A stretch of DNA of 19,018 bases from Mycogone perniciosa (Eukaryota; Ascomycota; Sordariomycetes; Hypocreales; Hypocreaceae), in NCBI GenBank assembly GCA_025331125.1, contig JAOALB010000317.1:1-19018 (forward strand), written 5' to 3'. Position 1 is the stretch's first letter. Each line of letters starts with the position of its first letter. The translations under genes were made by a program, and so were the position numbers. Below the pieces are notes generated by a model, which had not been told where the DNA came from, searched no databases, and saw only the letters and a list, made by a program, of their open reading frames with translations. Below are positions 18,168 to 19,018 of this stretch, piece by piece.

Positions 18168-18524
18168 ATGCTCCTGAAGTCCGCTCTCGTTTCTATTGCG
18201 TTAATAACCGCAGGCGTTCAAGCCGACTGGGGACATGTAACCTGCGCTGACGACCGTCTGACCACATGTAATCGTGGGGCTTGTATACTGATCCCGGGAC
18301 ACCGGATCCCGCTCACCATTAATGGCCAGGACTGTTGGGGACCAGTAAAAGCTGGGTCGTGCAGCCAGATGAACAACGGATTTCATGATGGCACTTCCAA
18401 GTTTGCATGTGGTCGCGATGTCGAGGTCTGGAAGAGCGAAGGCGGAGACTGTTGGCACGTCATGGTTGATGGCAAGCATGGTTGGTGCTGTGGAAGTGTG
18501 GGCTGTGACTGGAGCTATGATTAG
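18168..18524 (+). CDS. Small secreted cysteine-rich protein (effector-like candidate)
   Basis: A single-exon frame encodes 118 residues. The first 19 (MLLKSALVSIALITAGVQA) form a typical signal peptide with an AxA-like cleavage context (VQA, then DWG). The mature part of about 99 residues has ten cysteines (positions 26, 34, 39, 56, 65, 81, 95, 107, 108 and 113), enough for five disulfides, and many Trp and Gly residues near the end (GWCCGSVGCDWSYD). Size, secretion signal and even Cys number fit apoplastic fungal effectors or small antimicrobial-type secreted proteins, but I do not recognise a family and assign no activity. The ATG has A at -3 and a TATA box 88 bp upstream. It sits alone between repeats and an AT-rich tract, a common place for effector genes. 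A spliced variant cannot be excluded but is not needed. Confidence 0.75.
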   Translation: MLLKSALVSIALITAGVQADWGHVTCADDRLTTCNRGACILIPGHRIPLTINGQDCWGPVKAGSCSQMNNGFHDGTSKFACGRDVEVWKSEGGDCWHVMVDGKHGWCCGSVGCDWSYD

Positions 18525-18941
18525 GGACTTTTGGGAGGAACGGAGAAATTGCGTTTTATTTTGGAGACATTTCGCATTTTATTCTTAGTTGAATCGACTT
18601 TTTTTATTACTATTTACGACCACTATGTATATCATAGCCCTGAGCCTGCCCTTAGATGACTCGTCAGCATGACGTGCGTCCTCACGTAATGACTTAGTCT
18701 TACACCTCTGAACCATATTCCTATAGCTTCTTGCCTTATTCAAGGCAAAACAGTAATATCTCCTTGACTATTCGTTCTGCACCGTAATATATATTTATAT
18801 ACAGGAGCCTTATCTAGGCAAAAGGTCGATAGGAGCCAGGGGCCTAGACCTTTATTTACTATATTTCGCTAAATAAAGGAAAAATTTATATATTTTCTTA
18901 TTCTATATTTTATAAAGGAAGACCATACTAGTTTACCTCTT
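18525..18941. other. 3' flank of the Cys-rich gene, AT-rich, no gene
   Basis: No coding sequence was recognised. A perfect 7-bp stem with a 4-nt loop (TTGCCTT-ATTC-AAGGCAA, 18731-18748) is present, with no T-run to suggest a Pol III or bacterial-type terminator. No clear AATAAA follows the gene; AT-rich ATTTTATTC at about 18576 could serve as a loose 3'-end signal. Confidence 0.4.
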
Positions 18942-19018
18942 TGTCACGACCCGACCAGGCCAAGGCCCGGGTCCGGAGGAATGTCGGAACGGACGGGCCA
19001 ATAGGAACATGATCACTA
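18942..19018. mobile_element. LTR family copy 4, cut by window end
   Basis: It begins TGTCACGACCCGACCAGG like copies 1-3 and continues CCAAGGCCCGGGTCCGGAGG before the window ends. If solo, CTCTT (18937-18941) should recur just after its far end. Whether it is a solo LTR or the start of a full element cannot be told here. It is the most GC-rich copy in the part seen, so it may be the youngest. Confidence 0.85.

Noticed and set aside
17938..18177. 79-codon plus-strand frame before the Cys-rich gene
   Set aside because: It overlaps the start codon of the secreted protein, spans the TATA box, and has no family features.
1..19018. tRNA genes, rRNA, CRISPR arrays, bacterial operons
   Set aside because: No cloverleaf with an A and B box, no rRNA core sequence, no spaced direct repeats of CRISPR type and no Shine-Dalgarno-organised gene runs were seen.

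Overview
The window looks like a gene-poor, repeat-rich stretch of a filamentous ascomycete (Pezizomycotina) genome. The reasons are short GT...AG introns of 59-71 bp with CTAAC/CTGAC-type branch sites, a decayed fungal NLR/TPR gene, solo LTRs with perfect 5-bp target duplications, and long AT-rich, TpA-rich tracts of the kind left by repeat-induced point mutation (RIP). No bacterial operon signal is present.

Layout. Positions 1-4323 hold a GC-rich unknown remnant, AT-rich degraded sequence, two solo LTRs of one family (900-1232 and 2078-2465), a 23-bp minisatellite with a 69-bp higher-order period (3656-3906), and a 119-bp LTR- or MITE-like element (4013-4131). Positions 4324-5165 are a truncated, frameshifted relic of an NB-ARC/TPR protein. 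Positions 5974-15977 (minus strand) are taken up by one very large GC-rich gene. It is a eukaryotic homologue of the TcA subunit of bacterial insecticidal Tc (toxin complex) toxins, with five exons and four introns. Beyond it come more repeats, including a solo LTR nested in an older element (16586-16936) and a 43-bp direct duplication. A small secreted Cys-rich protein gene lies at 18168-18524. A fourth copy of the LTR family begins at 18942 and runs off the window.

The TcA-like gene is the centre of interest. Its exons cover the VRP1-like N-terminal part, a PA14/lectin-like insert, the ABC-toxin N region, the neuraminidase-like region and the C-terminal TcB-binding domain, about 3,250 codons in all. 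No TcB or TcC partner is in the window, so here it is an orphan. It has acquired introns, so it is an old resident rather than contamination. All four introns look functional, yet the reading frame is broken twice: a frameshift at a CCC-TGA site (10458-10453) and an in-frame TAG (9002-9000) explainable by one CpA-to-TpA change. Either it is a recently dead gene in a RIP-active compartment, or it is expressed as pieces or by recoding. The breaks lie near domain borders, which makes the question worth testing.

The only apparently intact small gene is the 118-residue secreted protein with ten cysteines, an effector-like candidate in repeat-rich DNA. The layout resembles the fast-evolving or subtelomeric compartment of a 'two-speed' fungal genome; that is inference from composition and content.
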